From Polyangiaceae bacterium (GTDB taxonomy: Bacteria > Myxococcota_A > Polyangia > Polyangiales > Polyangiaceae): 64,000 nt of DNA. How positions within the stretch are numbered: the first letter of the stretch is position 1; every line of letters begins with the position of its first letter. The stretch is from the NCBI GenBank assembly GCA_016715885.1, contig JADJXL010000002.1, forward strand, positions 310,001 to 374,000, given 5' to 3'. Positions 23,168 through 31,647 of the stretch are shown here, piece after piece. Made by a program: the position numbers and the translations under genes. Below the pieces are notes generated by a model. That model ran no database searches and was not told the origin of the DNA. It saw nothing but the letters and a program-made list of their open reading frames with translations.

Positions 23168-25564
23168 ATGACGGTCGCGGACAACAAGGCAACATCGACC
23201 TCTTCTGTGCCGCTCAGTGAAGCTCCAACGGGGCTGCTCGTTTCGAGTGCTCCGAGTGATCGCATCGGGGGACGCTACACGCTCCTTGGGCTGCTCGGTG
23301 CGGGCGGCATGGGCACCGTGTATCGCGCTCGTGACGAGGAGCTCGACGAAGTCATCGCGCTCAAAATGCTTCTGCCCGAGTTTGTCGAAGAGCTCGGGAT
23401 GCTGGAACGTTTTCGTCGCGAAGTGAAACTTGCACGGCGAGTCACGCACAAGAACGTCGCACGCGTGTTCGATATCGGAGAACACGGCTCCGCGAAGTAC
23501 TTGACGATGGAGTACATCGAGGGCGAGACGCTGAGCGCGATGGTTGCGCGCCAAGGCGCGATGCCCGTGCCGCAGGTGGTCGACATCGCGACGGCGATTT
23601 GTGCAGGGCTATCGGCGGCGCATGCAGCAGGTGTCGTGCACCGTGATCTCAAGCCCGAGAACGTGATGATGGCCAAGGACGGGCGTGTCGTGATCATGGA
23701 CTTCGGCATTGCGCGTGCTCATGTCGAGGATGCATCGCGCACGCAGGTAGGCGCTGCCATTGGCACACCTGCGTACATGTCGCCCGAGCAAGTACAGGGG
23801 CTCGCGGATATCGACGCGCGGGCCGACATTTATGCTTTCGGCGCGATGCTGTACGAGCTCTTGACGGGCGTGCAGCCGTGGCGAGGGGATTCGATCGTGG
23901 CGATTGCTGCAGCAAGGCTCGTTCAGCCGCCGCCTGATCCGTGCGTCAAGCGGCCGGGTTTGCCCGTGTCGTGTGGTGAGCTCGTCAAGCGGTGTATGGC
24001 GCGCGATCGTGCCGAGCGATTCGCGTCGGCGGAAGAAGTGGCAGCCGCGCTGGCCAACGTGACGATGGTGAGCGCACAGCCTGCTTCAAGCTCACTTTCG
24101 GTCGCATCGATGACGAGTTTGTCGGCGACGCCAATGACAAACACGGCGGTGGTTGCTGCAATTCCGGAAGCCGCGGCATCCAAAGAAAAGACCGTCGCGG
24201 TGCTGCCGTTTCGCAACAATGGTCCGCCCGATGACGAGTACCTTGCGGAAGGGCTCACCGACGATCTCATCGATACGTTGTCGATGACTGCAGGCTTGAA
24301 GCTCCGTCCGCGTGGCGTCGTGATGCGCTTCAAAGGCGTCGATCAAGATCCACGTGACATCGGTCGTGAGCTTGGCGTGCAAGTCGTCGTCGAAGGAAGC
24401 GTGCGGCGCACGCCTGCGGGGCTGCGCATCACCGCGCGCGTGCTCAGTGTGGCCGATGGTTTTCAGCTTTGGGCCAAGCGCTTCGATCGTCCGGAGAAAG
24501 ACCTGTTCGTCGTCAACGACGAAGTCGCCAAAGCGATCGCCGAGGCACTTACGGTCGACATGACATCGCCCGCGCGACAAGCACCGACGGATCCAGCGGC
24601 GGTCGAGCTGTACCTGCGAGCGCGCGCCGAATATCGCAAGTTCTGGCAACCGAGTGTGCAGGTCGCGGTAGGACTGCTCGAACAGGCACTTCAACGCGCG
24701 CCGGAGGATTCGACGATTCTATCGGGGTACGCGAGCGCGCTCGCGAGGTTGTCCTTTTACAACGGCGACCACGCGGTGACTGCAAAGGCGGCTGCGGAGA
24801 AAGCACTTGCTGCGGCGCCGCACCTGCCCGAGGCACACCTCGCGATGGGCCATGCGCTCATGCAGCTTGGCGACATGCCTGGTGCCGTGCGGGCGTTGCG
24901 ACAGGCCATCAGCCGTTCACCATCGAATGCCGAATCGCATTGGGTGCTCGGCATGATTCTCCTCGAGTCCGGCCCGCTCGACGATGCCGCAAGATCGCTC
25001 GAAACCGCGCTGGGCCTCGATCCCGCGCTGCCCGCTGCGGCCCGTATGCTTGCACGAGTCGCCTGTACACGAGGCATGTGGGAACGCGCGTACCAGCTTC
25101 TGGATAAGTCGAGGCCGATAGACGGGGAGTTTTCCTACTGGATGCACCTGCTTCGTTTCGCCTTGTGGCATCGTGACGAAGCGACGATCGAGCGAGCAAT
25201 CGCAGCCATGGACGCCATGGAAAACCGCTCGCCGCTCGTGCAGGCGATCATCGACTCGTTCCGCGAAAGGCATACACGCGGCAGCAATGACTACTTGCGC
25301 GAGATGGCCTTCGGACAAAGCGCCGGATGGCGGCGCACCGCATACTTCTTGCAACTCGACGCGGAAAGAGCCGCGTTTGCCGGAGACGTGTCGCGGATGC
25401 TGGGCAGCATGCGCCTTTCCGCAGAAAACAATCTGCAAGACCTCATGTGGTTCGATCATTGCCCCTTGTTCGATTCTCACCGAACGTTGCCCGAGTTTGT
25501 CCAGGCACGCGCGATCGTCGCGTCGCGCGCGCAAGCCGTCGTTGACGCGTACCGCGGGCGCTAA
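23168..25564 (+). CDS. Hanks-type Ser/Thr kinase with TolB-like and TPR domains
   Basis: A 798-residue protein. Kinase domain about residues 38-300: GAGGMGTVYRARDEELDE, Lys in IALKMLL, VVHRDLKPENVMM, VIMDFGIAR, and GTPAYMSPEQVQG. All catalytic residues are present. A Ser/Ala linker leads to a TolB/CadC-type domain (about 335-460: TVAVLPFRNNGPPDDEYLAEG, LKLRPRGVVMRF, VVVEGSVRRTPAGLRI), the region often found after adenylate cyclases. TPR helices follow (AAVELYLRARAEY, LPEAHLAMGHALMQL, LGLDPALPAAARML). No transmembrane helix is evident. It probably phosphorylates targets recruited by the TPR half. Stop overlaps the convergent FIST gene by four bases. Confidence 0.9.
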   Translation: MTVADNKATSTSSVPLSEAPTGLLVSSAPSDRIGGRYTLLGLLGAGGMGTVYRARDEELDEVIALKMLLPEFVEELGMLERFRREVKLARRVTHKNVARVFDIGEHGSAKYLTMEYIEGETLSAMVARQGAMPVPQVVDIATAICAGLSAAHAAGVVHRDLKPENVMMAKDGRVVIMDFGIARAHVEDASRTQVGAAIGTPAYMSPEQVQGLADIDARADIYAFGAMLYELLTGVQPWRGDSIVAIAAARLVQPPPDPCVKRPGLPVSCGELVKRCMARDRAERFASAEEVAAALANVTMVSAQPASSSLSVASMTSLSATPMTNTAVVAAIPEAAASKEKTVAVLPFRNNGPPDDEYLAEGLTDDLIDTLSMTAGLKLRPRGVVMRFKGVDQDPRDIGRELGVQVVVEGSVRRTPAGLRITARVLSVADGFQLWAKRFDRPEKDLFVVNDEVAKAIAEALTVDMTSPARQAPTDPAAVELYLRARAEYRKFWQPSVQVAVGLLEQALQRAPEDSTILSGYASALARLSFYNGDHAVTAKAAAEKALAAAPHLPEAHLAMGHALMQLGDMPGAVRALRQAISRSPSNAESHWVLGMILLESGPLDDAARSLETALGLDPALPAAARMLARVACTRGMWERAYQLLDKSRPIDGEFSYWMHLLRFALWHRDEATIERAIAAMDAMENRSPLVQAIIDSFRERHTRGSNDYLREMAFGQSAGWRRTAYFLQLDAERAAFAGDVSRMLGSMRLSAENNLQDLMWFDHCPLFDSHRTLPEFVQARAIVASRAQAVVDAYRGR

Positions 25565-26700
25565 CTCAACGTCCGAAACAGTGCGAGCACGCTCGTGTAC
25601 AGCTCGAAGCGCGGCGAGCCATTGTCCCGCGGGCTGATCTCGAACGCCGAATGCATCCCCGCCATGGGCAGATCGCCGAAACGTTGCCGCAAGATGCGCA
25701 CTTCGACGTCGGGCGTTCCGTAGAAGTTCTGACCACGTCCGGCGCACGTCAGGTAAATGCCGAAGCTCGGCGCCGAACCAAGCAAGTTTTGAGCGACAAA
25801 CCGCGCCGTCGTGTCGAGCTCGGTGCGCGCCGTGGTCGCATCGCGCAGCGCGAAGCCCATCTTCATTCCTATCCGCGCGTCATCGCCAATCATGATTCCA
25901 CGTCGCGTCGTGTCGATGCCGCGAATCGGGCGGATGAAATATCGAACGCGGCCATCGGTCGTCGTCTCGTTCGGATCCGCAAGGGCGGCGAAGACGACGG
26001 GAGGCGGGTCTTGGTCCGGTGACTTGTCGACGGAACATCGAGACAACGCATCGAGGGCGTGTTGATTGCCAACGCGGAGCACGAGGCCCCCGGCGATCTC
26101 TTCGATGGGCTCGAAACTGGAAATGACACGGCATGCACTCGATGTGGCCGTGATGGGACGAGCCATACCGCTCAAAGCCAATCCGACGGCGGGTGCTTCG
26201 ATGAGGTTCCCGTCGCTCGTGATGATCATCCCCGCGCGGCTTACCGTGCCTGCGCCGAACACGTGCGTCGTGGGGCTCGTCTTCGCGATACCTTCGAGCG
26301 TCTCGGGGTCGAAAGCTTCGGCGTGGTGGAAAACGAGGGCCGTCGTGGCTTTCGGCCCGAAGGCTCGTCCGATGTTCTCGCCCAAGGCTTCTGCATCATC
26401 CGCCGGTTCACCGACGGCGAAGGGAACGGCCTTTCCTTGCTTCCAAAGCAGACCTGCTGTGGCGGCGGTTCCTTCGATCTCCGCGCGTTCATGAAGCACG
26501 CCTGCTCCCGGAACGATGACCGTGGGCACACCCTGCCATGTACTTCGAACTTGCTCGGCCACGTTGCGCACGTGCGCAGCTCCGCCCGCCACGAAGACGA
26601 TACCCGCCGAAGGCGATGGCACTGCAGCTCGCGTCTCGCGCAGTGCGCGTGCGACCGATTCGCTCGATGTGGTGCTCGTGCAGAAGCTCCTGGCGGCCAT
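25561..26700 (-). CDS. FIST domain protein
   Basis: A 379-residue protein with the FIST_N region (GIVFVAGGAAHVRNVAEQV, then TALVFHHAEAFD) and a FIST_C domain ending in the hallmark FGIYLTCAGRGQNFYG...D and FGDLPMAGMHSAFEISP. FIST domains bind small ligands, proposed to be amino acids, and usually feed two-component or cyclic-di-GMP pathways; here the protein stands alone. ATG 26700 (MAARSFCTS) is favoured because the longer frame to 26901 adds an Arg/Pro-rich stretch without conservation signs. No strong ribosome binding site is seen. Divergent from the D-Ala-D-Ala ligase-like gene. Confidence 0.8.
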   Translation of the reverse strand: MAARSFCTSTTSSESVARALRETRAAVPSPSAGIVFVAGGAAHVRNVAEQVRSTWQGVPTVIVPGAGVLHERAEIEGTAATAGLLWKQGKAVPFAVGEPADDAEALGENIGRAFGPKATTALVFHHAEAFDPETLEGIAKTSPTTHVFGAGTVSRAGMIITSDGNLIEAPAVGLALSGMARPITATSSACRVISSFEPIEEIAGGLVLRVGNQHALDALSRCSVDKSPDQDPPPVVFAALADPNETTTDGRVRYFIRPIRGIDTTRRGIMIGDDARIGMKMGFALRDATTARTELDTTARFVAQNLLGSAPSFGIYLTCAGRGQNFYGTPDVEVRILRQRFGDLPMAGMHSAFEISPRDNGSPRFELYTSVLALFRTLS

Positions 26701-26970
26701 GGCGGGTGAGACGAGTGTACCCGAGACGAAGCGGGGAAGGGGATTCGGGGACGCTCTTTCGGGTTGGTCCGGGTCGAGTTTGCCGTTTTCTTGTCCCGTT
26801 CGAGATTTGTCTGATACCGGGTCGAACGTTCGAATCATTGTGGTCGAACGGACGCGGGCCGCGGGCCGAATCCCGCAGCGTCGATCCCTGGTCATGGGCA
26901 AAACAGCGGCAAACGTCGTGGTTCAGGGTTTGCGTCAACCGTTCCAGCGCGAAATGTGCGGAGGTAAACT

Positions 26971-27996
26971 GTGATGAAGAGGCGAGCGGTGCGAAGGCGT
27001 GTCGGCGTGATCATGGGCGGCTCGTCGTCCGATCGGGAGGCGACGTTGTCTGCTGGACACGCGGTTGCGGATGCGCTCGGCGCGCGCGGCCATGACGTCG
27101 TGAGGCTTTCGGTTGGCGCGAGTTTCGGCTCCGAGCTTTGGGCTTCGATTCAACGTGCGCGTATCGACGTCGCGTTTCTCGCCTTGTCCGGCAGGCTCGG
27201 CGAAGACGGCTGCATCCAAGGGCTGCTCGAGCTTGCTCGCATCCCGTACACCGGCTCGAGTGTCCTCGCGAGCGCTCTCGCCATGGACAAGCTCAAGGCC
27301 AAAGAAATGTTTCGCCTCCACAATGTGCCGACGCCTCCGTATTACACCGTCACCGTCGACGATGACCTTTCAGACATCGCCGATTTGCATGGCTCCTTTG
27401 GGTATCCCGTCATCGTCAAGCCGCGTGGTGAAGGGGCCAGTCACGGCATTTCCCGCGTAACGAACATCGAAGAGCTGCAAAATGCCCTCGAAATGGCGTT
27501 CGACTTCGATGACGTGGCGCTCGTCGAGCGGTTCGTCACGGGACTCGAATTCAATGTCGCCATACTCGATGGCGAGGTCCTCGGCGCGGTTCAGGTGACG
27601 CCTCCAGTGGCTCGATTCGATATGGAAAATCGTAATGATTGCGCACCTTTCACGCTATCGCCGCAACGTGAGCGTGGCGTCGTCAATCTCGCCGAAAGGG
27701 CTGCTCGCGCACTTGGCTGCCGAGGCGCCGTATGCGTCGATGTGCTCGTAACGGCTGGCGAAAACGAATATGTTCTCGAGGTCAATACGCAGCCGGTGCT
27801 TTCGCCCGATGGGCTGTTTGCCCGTGCCGCAGCTCAAAAAGGTTATGATTTCGGGGCGTTGTGCGAATCGATGCTCGATGGCGGACGCCTCTATCAATCC
27901 GCTCGCCGCCGTCCCAGGGTCGACGCGCTCATGGCCAGTGCCTATCGCCAAACGAACGTCGTTGCTCCCGCGCCCATGTTGAAGTCCGTCGGCTGA
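26971..27996 (+). CDS. D-alanine--D-alanine ligase family protein
   Basis: A 341-residue ATP-grasp protein. N-terminal VGVIMGGSSSDREATLSAG, then LGEDGCIQGLLELARIPYTGS (Ddl signature), MDKLKAKEMF, IVKPRGEGASHGISRV (ATP-binding loop), VERFVTGLEFNVAIL, and CVDVLVTAGENEYVLEVNTQP (Mg ligands Glu and Asn). It should join two D-Ala for peptidoglycan. The usual NTxPGMT is NTQPVLSPDG here, and LHG is LSG, so it is a divergent Ddl or a related D-Ala-X ligase. GTG 26971 or ATG 26974 follows GGAGG. No mur or ftsZ genes are nearby, unlike the classic cluster; a second ddl elsewhere is likely. Confidence 0.8.
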   Translation: MMKRRAVRRRVGVIMGGSSSDREATLSAGHAVADALGARGHDVVRLSVGASFGSELWASIQRARIDVAFLALSGRLGEDGCIQGLLELARIPYTGSSVLASALAMDKLKAKEMFRLHNVPTPPYYTVTVDDDLSDIADLHGSFGYPVIVKPRGEGASHGISRVTNIEELQNALEMAFDFDDVALVERFVTGLEFNVAILDGEVLGAVQVTPPVARFDMENRNDCAPFTLSPQRERGVVNLAERAARALGCRGAVCVDVLVTAGENEYVLEVNTQPVLSPDGLFARAAAQKGYDFGALCESMLDGGRLYQSARRRPRVDALMASAYRQTNVVAPAPMLKSVG

Positions 27997-28109
27997 AAGT
28001 CGCGACCTCTCACAGAATCGTCGCAATCTCCATTACACTGGGCCGTCGATATCGGTTTGCCGTGCCATTGCCTATCGTCGCCCGAGGTTCGTGCTAGGTT
28101 GCGCGCCGC

Positions 28110-28910
28110 ATGGATCGGCACAAGCTCGATGGTTTGACGCGGGAGGAACTGGTTGCGCTGGCCAGTGAGCTTGGCATCGTTCGCCCGCGTTCCCTCACGG
28201 TTCCCGAGCTCATCGATGAAATCATTTCTCGCACGGCGTCGAGCGAGCGGGAAAAGGCGCGATCGCGCGGGTGGCTTGGGCGGGCGCGCAGCCTGCTCGC
28301 GAGCGTCATCGAGCGCGGTCTGCATTTGCCCGATGTTGCAAAAGCACTCCGTAATGCGCCGTCTTCGAAGCCTTGGCCCGTTGCACCGCCGCCCCTTGCA
28401 ACGATGACGCTCGCCGAAATCTACGCAGCTCAGGGACACCTCGACAAAGCGCTGCATGTCCTCGACGAGATCCTCGCGCGCGAGCCCGAACATGCGGATG
28501 CACGTTCGCTGCGCCAGCGTCTCGATACGCAGAACACCGCAAAGAAGCGGCCCGAGGCGCCTTCGAAACGAGACGACGTTTCAGCTCCGATCGAAGCGAA
28601 GACGACCGTCGAAACGAAAGAAGCGGTTGCGAACGAGCCTGCTCCGCCCGTGGCTTTCGCCGAAGCGCCGGAAGCGGTCGAAGCTCCGTCGCCTGCTGCG
28701 GAATCTGCACCCGCAACAGTTGAGCCCGAAGCTGCTGCAGCGCCTTCGAGCGCCGCGCCGGATACCGACAAAATGCCTCCTGTTCAGTCGGCGCCGGAAG
28801 AACCCAGTGCCGCTCGCGAAGTCGATCAGCAGGAAGCGCCGGTCGAAGAACCAGCGGAGAAAAATCGAAGCGTCTCCCGAGGAGGAGCCGGCTGCCGCGC
28901 GTTCGTTTGA
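28110..28910 (+). CDS. N-terminal part of a frameshifted TPR/DUF4912 protein
   Basis: This 266-residue frame begins MDRHKLDGLTREELVALASELGI, a SAP/Rho-N-like helix pair, and has a TPR-like helix pair near residue 95 (AEIYAAQGHLDKALHVLDEIL). A long Glu/Ala/Pro-rich linker follows and ends in an out-of-character RSVSRGGAGCRAFV. The reading that continues the linker and leads into DUF4912 lies one base off, starting at the A5 run 28860-28864. One A too many there (or slippage) explains the break. See the entry at 28861. ATG 28110 begins 114 bases after the Ddl-like gene. Confidence 0.7.
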   Translation: MDRHKLDGLTREELVALASELGIVRPRSLTVPELIDEIISRTASSEREKARSRGWLGRARSLLASVIERGLHLPDVAKALRNAPSSKPWPVAPPPLATMTLAEIYAAQGHLDKALHVLDEILAREPEHADARSLRQRLDTQNTAKKRPEAPSKRDDVSAPIEAKTTVETKEAVANEPAPPVAFAEAPEAVEAPSPAAESAPATVEPEAAAAPSSAAPDTDKMPPVQSAPEEPSAAREVDQQEAPVEEPAEKNRSVSRGGAGCRAFV

Positions 28911-29604
28911 GGACCAAACATCCGATCATGTTGATTCGTACGAACGACCGAGCATCGAGGAGTTGCCGCTTCCCGAAAGGTACAACGTCGACGAGATCGT
29001 GGGCATCGCCGTAGAGCCCACCACCGTGTACCTCTACTGGGAAGTTCGTCCGATCGTGCTGGCTCGGGCGCATGCACGCCGTTCCGAAGGGACCATGGTC
29101 GTGCGCATCGTTGCGGTCACACCGAGCTGGGATGGCCCGATCGTCGAGCAACGTGATCTACCGATCGATGCCCTCTATGGCGATGCCTACGTGCGCAGCG
29201 TGCGGCCTGGATCGAATGTTCGCATCGCCGTGGGATGGCTCGAGCACGGCGACTTTGCTCCGTTTGCGATTGGTGATCCCGTGGCGATGCCTCGCAAAGA
29301 GCCTGCATTTGCCGTGGCTTCGACCGTCGTTCGGTGGACGCCGGAAGGCATGCCTCTCATGGTTCCGCCAGGACAAACCTTGGAAGTACCGGTCATTCCG
29401 GGCTTCGACCTGACGTCTTTGGTAAAGGAGGCGCAACTGCCGCCCGTGCCTCCATCCATGGAACGAGAACAGCTTGGCGAAAGGTGGCCCACGTTCGACC
29501 TTGGTCAGCGAGGTTTGCCGGCAAATGAGCAAGACCGCGCGCCTCGATCGATGCTTGGCGGCGCGAGTGAATTGGTGCGTCCCGGCGAACAACGACAGCG
29601 CTAA
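28861..29604 (+). pseudogene. C-terminal DUF4912 part of the frameshifted gene
   Basis: From the A5 run the frame reads KIEASPEEEPAAARSFED, continuing the acidic linker of the 28110 frame. It then gives a DUF4912 domain: RYNVDEIVGIAVEPTTVYLYWEV, VRIVAVTPSWDG, DLPIDALYGDAYVRSV and NVRIAVGWL. It has no good start codon of its own: the frame is open upstream but is Arg/Lys-rich shadow sequence. The whole gene would span 28110-29604, about 497 codons. The intact DUF4912 coding character argues for a recent mutation, a sequencing slip at a homopolymer, or programmed slippage. DUF4912 function is unknown. Confidence 0.7.
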
Positions 29605-29668
29605 AAGTTTTTTCAAAAAATCGTCGCCGGACAGGAAACTCGTTCCTCGCCCGAAACGATGTAGCAGC

Positions 29669-30637
29669 ATGAGCCAACGAAATCGTTCTCGTGCGTTCGT
29701 CCTTTCCCCCTTCACCGTTTGTCTTGCCATTGGCGCGCTAAGTGCATCCGCACCCGCGTTTGCCGAAACGGAGCCTGATGACGAGCCTCCGTGGGTGATG
29801 TCGCTCGGCCCGGTCGATCCCGAACCGGCGCATGAATTGTGGGGCGAGCCCGTGTCGACTGGATCGCTCTGGGTAGCCATTCAGGCCACGTTTGTCCAAA
29901 CGGACGATGGCAAGCGAGATTTCGCTGCGATGGCCCTCTTGGGCATTCCACTCGAACGGATTGGGCGCGCGCGTGATCGTTCACGATTCGTTGCGGAACG
30001 ACCAACCCCCGCACCTGCACCTGCCGCAACTCCAGTCGATGTGCCGGTTGCCGTGCTTCCGGACGCACCATTGCCGCGTGCAGAAGCGCGCGACGCAGAT
30101 GCATCGCCTGTGCCCCTCGTGGTGACGCCCAACGTGGCGCGAGCTGCCATTGCTGCGGCGCTCGAGCATGCGCGGCTCGAACAGGCGACGTCGCGGGTCG
30201 AGCGGCTGGCCTCGCGAGCTCGCACGTCGGGGCTTCTGCCTGAGCTGCGCTTTCGCGTGACGCGTCAGCTCGACGATGCGCAGGTGCTGTCTCCAACGGA
30301 GTACGACCCGGATCGTGTGACGGCGACGGTGAAAGCGAGCTTGTGGCTCGAGGCGCGCGCGACGTTCAAGCTCGACAAACTGGTGTTTGCGGACGAAGAA
30401 GTGACGCTCGAACGGCTGCGAGAAGATCGCCTGGAAGCTGGGAAAAAGCTGCGCGAGCGTGTGCTGGAGACGTTGTTCTCGTGGCAGCGAGCGGTTCGGA
30501 CGAGGGATGATCCCGTCGCGGATCCCGACGCGCAGATGAAGGCGGCGCTGTCTGTGATCGAAGCGGAAGTGACGCTCGACGTGCTGACGGGTGGATGGTT
30601 TTCGCGATGGAAAGCGTCGCGTGCGAGTGGCTCATAG
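29669..30637 (+). CDS. secreted hypothetical protein
   Basis: A 322-residue protein from ATG 29669 with a clear signal peptide (FTVCLAIGALSASAPAFAETE). The region after it (PPWVMSLGPVDPEPAHELWG) is followed by a Pro/Ala linker. Helical segments follow (AAIAAALEHARLEQATSRVER) with a beta-like block ELRFRVTRQLDDAQVLSPTE and KASLWLEARATFKLDKLVF. Ends with helices LREDRLEAGKKLRERVLETL. It resembles periplasmic helical proteins of outer-membrane systems in myxobacteria, but no family was recognised. Converges with the lipoprotein at 30632, overlapping by six bases. Confidence 0.65.
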   Translation: MSQRNRSRAFVLSPFTVCLAIGALSASAPAFAETEPDDEPPWVMSLGPVDPEPAHELWGEPVSTGSLWVAIQATFVQTDDGKRDFAAMALLGIPLERIGRARDRSRFVAERPTPAPAPAATPVDVPVAVLPDAPLPRAEARDADASPVPLVVTPNVARAAIAAALEHARLEQATSRVERLASRARTSGLLPELRFRVTRQLDDAQVLSPTEYDPDRVTATVKASLWLEARATFKLDKLVFADEEVTLERLREDRLEAGKKLRERVLETLFSWQRAVRTRDDPVADPDAQMKAALSVIEAEVTLDVLTGGWFSRWKASRASGS

Positions 30638-31561
30638 GATGTCGTTCGACAACTTCACCCACTTTTCACCCACGCCCACGTCGCCGTCTTTGTCTTTGAC
30701 GGTCGCGGTCACCTTGACGGTTTTTCCGAGAAGCTGATCGACCTTCACGGCTCCATCGAGCTGAAAGCGCAATCCATAGAGCTTGCAGTACCCGCCTTCG
30801 TCAGGGTCGAACGTGAAGATCACGGTGAAGGGATTCGCGTCGGTGTCGAGCTCTTTGATGTAGCCCTTCAATGCGGTGATGCTCCCCGACTGCCGCAAAT
30901 TCTTCATTCGCAGCGCAATCCAGATGTGGTGTCCTCCCTGCGGGCCTGCTTCGAGCTGCGCGACTTCGTAGTCGTCCACGGGCAGATAGTCCGACATGCC
31001 TTTGCCAACGAGCACCGTAGGTGGTCCGTCGTTTGGTTTGCAGATGTCGGTTTGTCCTTTCGTCCAGCCCGCCCAGTAGTCTTCGATGAGCGCTGGATGC
31101 ACGTAGACCGGCCCGCAAACGCCGCCTGTACACGTTTGCGTGTCGCTGCACGTCGGCGCCGAAAGACCGATACACGCGCTCGATAGATCCACGCGCAGAA
31201 GCAGTTTTCGATCGCCAAGCACGGTCGTCGCCGCGCGCCTCGTGAACAGCGGCAAGTCGTTCGGACCAACCGCATCGATTTCGACTTCGACGTCGTCTCC
31301 TTCGGGCAGGTTCGAAAACGGAAGCTCGAGCGGCAAGGTGAACGGGGAAGCCCCATCCGACCGCAGCACCTTGTCCGATCGCACTTCGCCGTTGACCTTC
31401 TGCACGATGTGGAGCTCGAGCAGATCGACGCCGACGCGAAGGGAGCTCGTGACGCCGACGATGACTTCGCCCGTGCCGGGTTTGTCAGGGCCGGAGCAAC
31501 CGGTGAGAACGATCAAGAGGGAGGTGATGACGAGAGACAAGAGGCGGAAGGCGATACGCAT
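30632..31561 (-). CDS. lipoprotein of unknown function
   Basis: A 309-residue lipoprotein from ATG 31561 (GAGGAG upstream) with signal LLSLVITSLLIVLTGC. Residues 30-130 form a beta-sandwich-like region (VIVGVTSSLRVGVDLLELHIVQ), followed by a small Cys module (CIGLSAPTCSDTQTCTGGVC). The C-terminal half (HHIWIALRMKNLRQSG, FTVIFTFDPDEGGYCKLYG) may be another beta-sandwich. A GV-x-S-x-L-x-x-GVDL pattern recurs in myxobacterial surface lipoproteins. No function can be assigned. Confidence 0.7.
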   Translation of the reverse strand: MRIAFRLLSLVITSLLIVLTGCSGPDKPGTGEVIVGVTSSLRVGVDLLELHIVQKVNGEVRSDKVLRSDGASPFTLPLELPFSNLPEGDDVEVEIDAVGPNDLPLFTRRAATTVLGDRKLLLRVDLSSACIGLSAPTCSDTQTCTGGVCGPVYVHPALIEDYWAGWTKGQTDICKPNDGPPTVLVGKGMSDYLPVDDYEVAQLEAGPQGGHHIWIALRMKNLRQSGSITALKGYIKELDTDANPFTVIFTFDPDEGGYCKLYGLRFQLDGAVKVDQLLGKTVKVTATVKDKDGDVGVGEKWVKLSNDIL

Positions 31562-31605
31562 GCGTGACTCCTCGCGGGGTTGGCGAGGTGGCAAGGCGCA
31601 TCTTC

Positions 31606-31647
31606 AGAGAGTGTTCATCAGGCTGCTGCGCCCGATGAACACTCTCT
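31606..31647 (-). terminator. strong hairpin at the end of the DsbD gene
   Basis: A perfect 14-bp inverted repeat, AGAGAGTGTTCATC (31606-31619) and GATGAACACTCTCT (31634-31647), with a 14-base loop that can pair further (GGC/GCC). It begins at the DsbD stop codon and lies upstream of the lipoprotein at 30632. No T tract follows, so it may stabilise the mRNA end rather than terminate on its own. Confidence 0.5.

Noticed and set aside
26805..26850. TCGAACGTTCGA palindrome upstream of the FIST and Ddl-like genes as an operator
   Set aside because: A 12-bp self-complementary word is easy to find by chance in GC-rich DNA, and no second site or regulator supports it.
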